A stretch of 64,000 bases of DNA from Metaphire vulgaris. Taxonomy: Eukaryota > Annelida > Clitellata > Crassiclitellata > Megascolecidae. Made by a program: the position numbers and the translations under genes. The stretch covers positions 14,318,809 to 14,382,808 of the forward strand of contig CM030848.1 of NCBI GenBank assembly GCA_018105865.1, in the 5' to 3' direction. Positions 60,544 to 64,000 of this stretch are shown here, in pieces. Under the pieces are notes generated by a model. It made no database searches. It saw nothing but the letters and a program-made list of their open reading frames with translations, and was not told where the DNA came from. Within the stretch, counting starts at the first letter, position 1; each line of letters begins with the position of its first letter.

Positions 60544-60759
60544 ATGTTGTATATGTTGTATATGTATATTGTGTATATATATATGCATATTATATGTGTA
60601 TTGTGTATATTGTATATACAGGTATGTGCGTATTGTATATATAGGTCTATGATTTATTGTATTTATATGTATAGCATATATATATATATATTATTTATTA
60701 TTTATATAATATTTATAGTGTATTTATATATGCATTTATTGTGTATATATGATTTATTG

Positions 60760-60826
<67 letters not shown>
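60544..60826. repeat. TA-rich array
   Basis: Imperfect TATGTATATTG units followed by a pure (TA)n run at 60761-60826; begins right after the LINE 3' end. Confidence 0.9.
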
Positions 60827-60828
<2 letters not shown>

Positions 60829-61329
60829 CAGTAAATCATGGGAACGTGGAGATTGTTGATCTATTTATTTGAAAACGTTAAATGTTGAAATCTAAAAGCT
60901 TATGCGTCTCAGAGACACACACAGTATTCGATGCCTGGTCCTGGCGCTGTGAAGATATCCATCGGTACAGAGCGCCATTTGAGTAGCGCAATTTCATAGA
61001 TTTATTTACGACATCGTCGCGCTCGGCAATCGACGCGTGTTTTTATCGATTTCCTGTCCAATGATCGAACCAAATACACGCGAAGATGCGTTGGGATAGG
61101 GCACTTCCCCCTCCTCATCCTCCCCTCCATTTCCCCCTTCATCCTCTCCTCCATTCTTCCCTTCATCCTCCCCTCTCCCGTCCGTCTGTCCGTCTCGACC
61201 GGATGATTGATGATTTTCGGATTCGTCCGATTTTGTCTTCTTAATCCACGACCTGGCATCTTCTTCATCGCGTCCCCCGGAGTGGTTGGGTCAGACATGG
61301 ACGTGGGTTAGGTTGGGTTGGGTTGGGTC

Positions 61330-62006
61330 CAGTGGCGTAGCCAGGATTTCCGGAAGATGGGAGGGGGTGGCTTTTGGTTTTGACCACGTGACCAACTTTG
61401 GAAAAATCCTGACAAGCAAAAAGAAAACGTTATCGCCTCTGACTTAAATCTTTCAGGTCTAGCCAAGGGGGGGGGGTTGACCCCAAAAATCGCGTAAAAA
61501 TTAAAAATGCACGGAGACTCATTAAAACTATTTTCTTTTCGCGGAAGCCAAGGGGGGTTTAACCCCCAAGCCTCCCTTGGCTGCGCCACTGGCAGAGGCG
61601 GATCTAGGGTATTCGGCGCCCGGGGACAAAGTGTACGCTGGCGCCCCTAACAACTGACAAGCAAAAAGGTCCTCACATCGTTTTCGGCGCCCCTCACCTC
61701 TCTCTTCATATAGTGCTGACGAGCAAAAAAAGTCATCGCAAGTGTTTCTTCCCCTCACCTCGGCGCCCGGGGAACATGTAAACCCCCCTGCCCTCTCCTA
61801 GATCCGCCTCTGTAAACTACAGAGAATGGTATTGGCAGACGTGTGAATGGCTAGCACGTTTGACAGGCAAGTGAAGAGCACCTAGTAATCAAGTTTTTTT
61901 AAAAATTAGGCCACTAGCTCTTGTATATCAAAAGTGCTTGGCATTCAGAATTTTGCCTGTGATATTCTCTATTGCGTAAATTGGACATTTTTAAACTGGC
62001 CCACTG
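61330..62006. mobile_element. Composite hAT-like element with exact 8-bp flanks
   Basis: Begins CAGTGGCGTAGCCAGG and ends CCCACTG; GTTGGGTC occurs at 61322-61329 and again at 62007-62014. Inside are a complete CAGTGGCG(T/C)AGCCA unit (61330-61591), the nested CAGAGGCGG MITE and one 150-185 bp repeat unit (61813-61999). Confidence 0.6.
61593..61812. mobile_element. hAT-like MITE, CAGAGGCGGATCTAGGG family, nested
   Basis: Same ends as the 7.9 kb copy. Right flank TAAACTAC; the left flank is the end of another element. Contains CTGACAAGCAAAAAGGTC. Confidence 0.8.
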
Positions 62007-62367
62007 GTTGGGTCAGAAAATAAGTCATGATTTAAGAGATTGTAATGTTTTACGGTGGGTTGGGTTTTAAAAAAATAAACTCATGTCCATGTCTTGGGGA
62101 TCCTCCCCCTTTTGGGGTGTCGTAGCCTGTTATACACGTTGTCTGCACATTTTTTTTTATACTTTCTATACTAAACAACGGACTCTATACAGACGAAGAT
62201 GTCACGTGACCTTGGGTTTACGTAAAGTCGATATACTTGATGAACTACGTATACAGTCGTACACACTGGATGCACATGTTTGTGCATGAAAGGGTTTTGT
62301 ATTTCGTGTGCGATAATCTAATGCATACAGTGGGCGGACCGGCTTTGCGTGGGTTTTTTTCGAGCAG

Positions 62368-62521
62368 ATTGAACAAACGCCCTGGTCAATACGAGGAGAT
62401 GACCGAGAATGACAAAACAAAAGCGAAATATTTCCGCTTTCTTACGGCACAAAGACAGTGGTGTTTGGCAGAGATAAAGAAAGATTCGAACAGGGCGAGA
62501 GAGAGAGAGGGTTTCAAAAAG
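62368..62521 (+). CDS. Probable second discoidin-domain exon; 3' end uncertain
   Basis: The acceptor TTTTTTTCGAGCAG ends at 62367. Its phase fits the donor at 58965, and the joined codon completes the conserved ARLN of F5/8C domains. It continues KRPGQYEEMTEN to RQWCLAEIKKDSN; a Trp-Cys pair followed by a D/N-containing stretch is expected here, but the spacing from ARLN is about 20 residues longer than in human DDRs. Possible donors are at 62511 (GTTTCA) and 62522 (GTGTTC). The next exon, which should carry a YLQIDLG-like strand, is not seen in the window. Confidence 0.42.
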
Positions 62522-62662
62522 GTGTTCCCATACTGCTTGTTTTGGCATTGTAAACCTATACTACGAATCGTGTTTGCTTTTTTGGTATAGAATTAAAGAT
62601 AACAGCTGTAGCGGACTAGCGGACAAAGAGAAGTTGGAATAGAGGACTAGGGTTGCAGGAGG

Positions 62663-62867
62663 CAGGGTTATTTCTAGGATTATCAATTTGGGAGGGTGGG
62701 GTAGTATCCGTAAATTCTGGGGGTCCCCTCCCAAAATGTGCTTGTCTGACAAGCAAAAAACGTTCATCCCATAGCTGAGATTTGGGGGGTTGGTTGGTAG
62801 GAGGGTGTCGGTCTCAATTTGAATTTTGGTGGTGTTGGGAGTGTTAGGGGGTTTAAAAATATCCCTG
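62663..62867 (+). mobile_element. hAT-like MITE (CAGGGTTATTTCTAGG ends)
   Basis: Ends CAGGGTTATTTCTAGG and AAAAATATCCCTG; no matching flanks. Contains CTGACAAGCAAAAAAC. About 140 bp after the candidate discoidin exon. Confidence 0.7.
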
Positions 62868-63409
62868 GGTGCCACGAGGGACAGTGGTTTTCAGCACAGA
62901 AGAAATCCCGCAAAAACACTTAGAATCCAGTTATAAGTACATGTATTAGAATTTGCGGGCAACTTATAATGCCCCTTTTTGAAACTATATTGGAACCAGT
63001 ATCAAAAAAATACATGTTCCACGCGTTATTTGCATAATATGTGAGATAACAATGTTATTATACGAAAGTTTGCGCACAACATCGCGACAAACTGTGAGCG
63101 ATTTCGAATAGACAGCGTTGAGAAAAGTTCCTGTAAAAGAATCGCAAATCATGTTATCACAGCGTTCTCTGTCTCTTGTTACAAAAGTTCTTTTTAAATA
63201 AATAAAAAGAAATTTGAATGAGTTTTCCGGACATTTTTGCGTTCGCCGTTTGCATCGCTAGCATCGATTGTTGTTGCGGCAACACAGTGTCCACATTTCG
63301 TCATCTCGTCTAGAAAACTCGAGCGTGTTTTTCTCTCTCTATTAATTCTCCGATATATCCGCGGAAAAGCGAACAATTTCGAAAGTTAATTGAAGTATTA
63401 GTTTCCAGT

Positions 63410-63413
63410 TTTC

Positions 63414-63450
<37 letters not shown>

Positions 63451-63459
63451 GTCTCTCTG

Positions 63460-63550
<91 letters not shown>

Positions 63551-63626
63551 CCCGTCGAAACTTCCCCTGACGATAATGATGACCTCTCTCTCTCTCTCTC
63601 TAAGACCCTCTCGATAATGATGTTTT

Positions 63627-63666
<40 letters not shown>
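63410..63666. repeat. (CT)n and (GT)n arrays
   Basis: CT-rich run 63411-63546 with TCTG interruptions, a short CT tract at 63583-63602 and (GT)n at 63632-63666. Confidence 0.95.
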
Positions 63667-63668
<2 letters not shown>

Positions 63669-63669
63669 C

Positions 63670-64000
63670 GGCGACCGCGTTGTTTCCCCGTCTCTGTCCG
63701 CTTGGCGTTCGTTCGTTGGCGCTGAATTCAATTACGGCGGTGTTGCCGTCGCGGATTTTCCGTTAATCCCTTCTTCGCCGCGTCCGTTTACCAGAGGGCG
63801 CCACCGCCCTGTTTCGCTTACTTTTGCCCTGCCTCGTCGTCGTCGTCGTCATCTTCATCATCGTCATCGTCGTTGTAGTTATTTTTCATCACTTTGTCGT
63901 CGTCCTAATCGGAGGAGGAGGAGGAGGAGGAGGAGGAGGAGGCAGATGTCACTGTTGCTCCGACGGAATCCCCCTGGCGACGGACAGAGGAACTGCTGCC
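63670..64000. other. CpG-rich end of window
   Basis: GC- and CpG-rich DNA with CGT (63835-63850) and GGA (63913-63941) tracts. No exon of the discoidin gene is recognised here. Confidence 0.4.

Overview
The window looks like nuclear DNA of a non-insect invertebrate animal. Its genes have introns, coding exons are GC-rich inside AT-rich DNA, and the space between is packed with short non-autonomous DNA transposons, CR1/L2-like LINE tails, SINEs and very long microsatellites. I cannot name the species or phylum from sequence alone.

Four gene loci can be supported. (1) A class A neuropeptide-type GPCR lies on + at about 2516-3823. It is essentially intronless but is read in two frames, because single-base shifts fall in a GGA-rich run and a GCC run. 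(2) A complete stomatin gene lies on + from 9358 to 19768, with eight coding exons and 283 residues; one intron is of GC-AG type. (3) A complete Neverland/DAF-36-type Rieske oxygenase (cholesterol 7-desaturase family) lies on - from 40925 to 22526, with six exons and 493 residues; it also has a GC-AG intron, and a TATA box plus a TCACGTGA palindrome lie just upstream. (4) Near the right end on + are one or two exons that open a discoidin (F5/8 type C) domain most like that of discoidin domain receptors; the rest lies beyond the window.

Layout: 1-2100, repeats; 2.1-3.8 kb, GPCR with three E-box palindromes upstream; 3.8-9.3 kb, MITEs and simple repeats; 9.3-19.8 kb, stomatin; 19.8-22.5 kb, a convergent intergenic spacer made mostly of two PIF/Harbinger-like MITEs; 22.5-41.2 kb, Neverland with a 9.2 kb first intron; 41.3-58 kb, gene-poor, with LINE fragments, MITEs, and CpG-rich CGA/CGT repeats near 46 kb; 58-64 kb, start of the discoidin-domain gene among more repeats.

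The genes share no pathway. Stomatin is a membrane scaffold, Neverland acts on sterols, and the GPCR and the discoidin protein are signalling or adhesion molecules. The most distinctive content is mobile. Six hAT-like MITE insertions keep perfect 8-bp target duplications. Several unrelated-looking MITE families share an internal TGACAAGCAAAAA box. Three roughly 73-80 bp TTAA-flanked elements, a 589-bp fold-back mariner-type element and a 5S-rRNA-derived SINE are also present.
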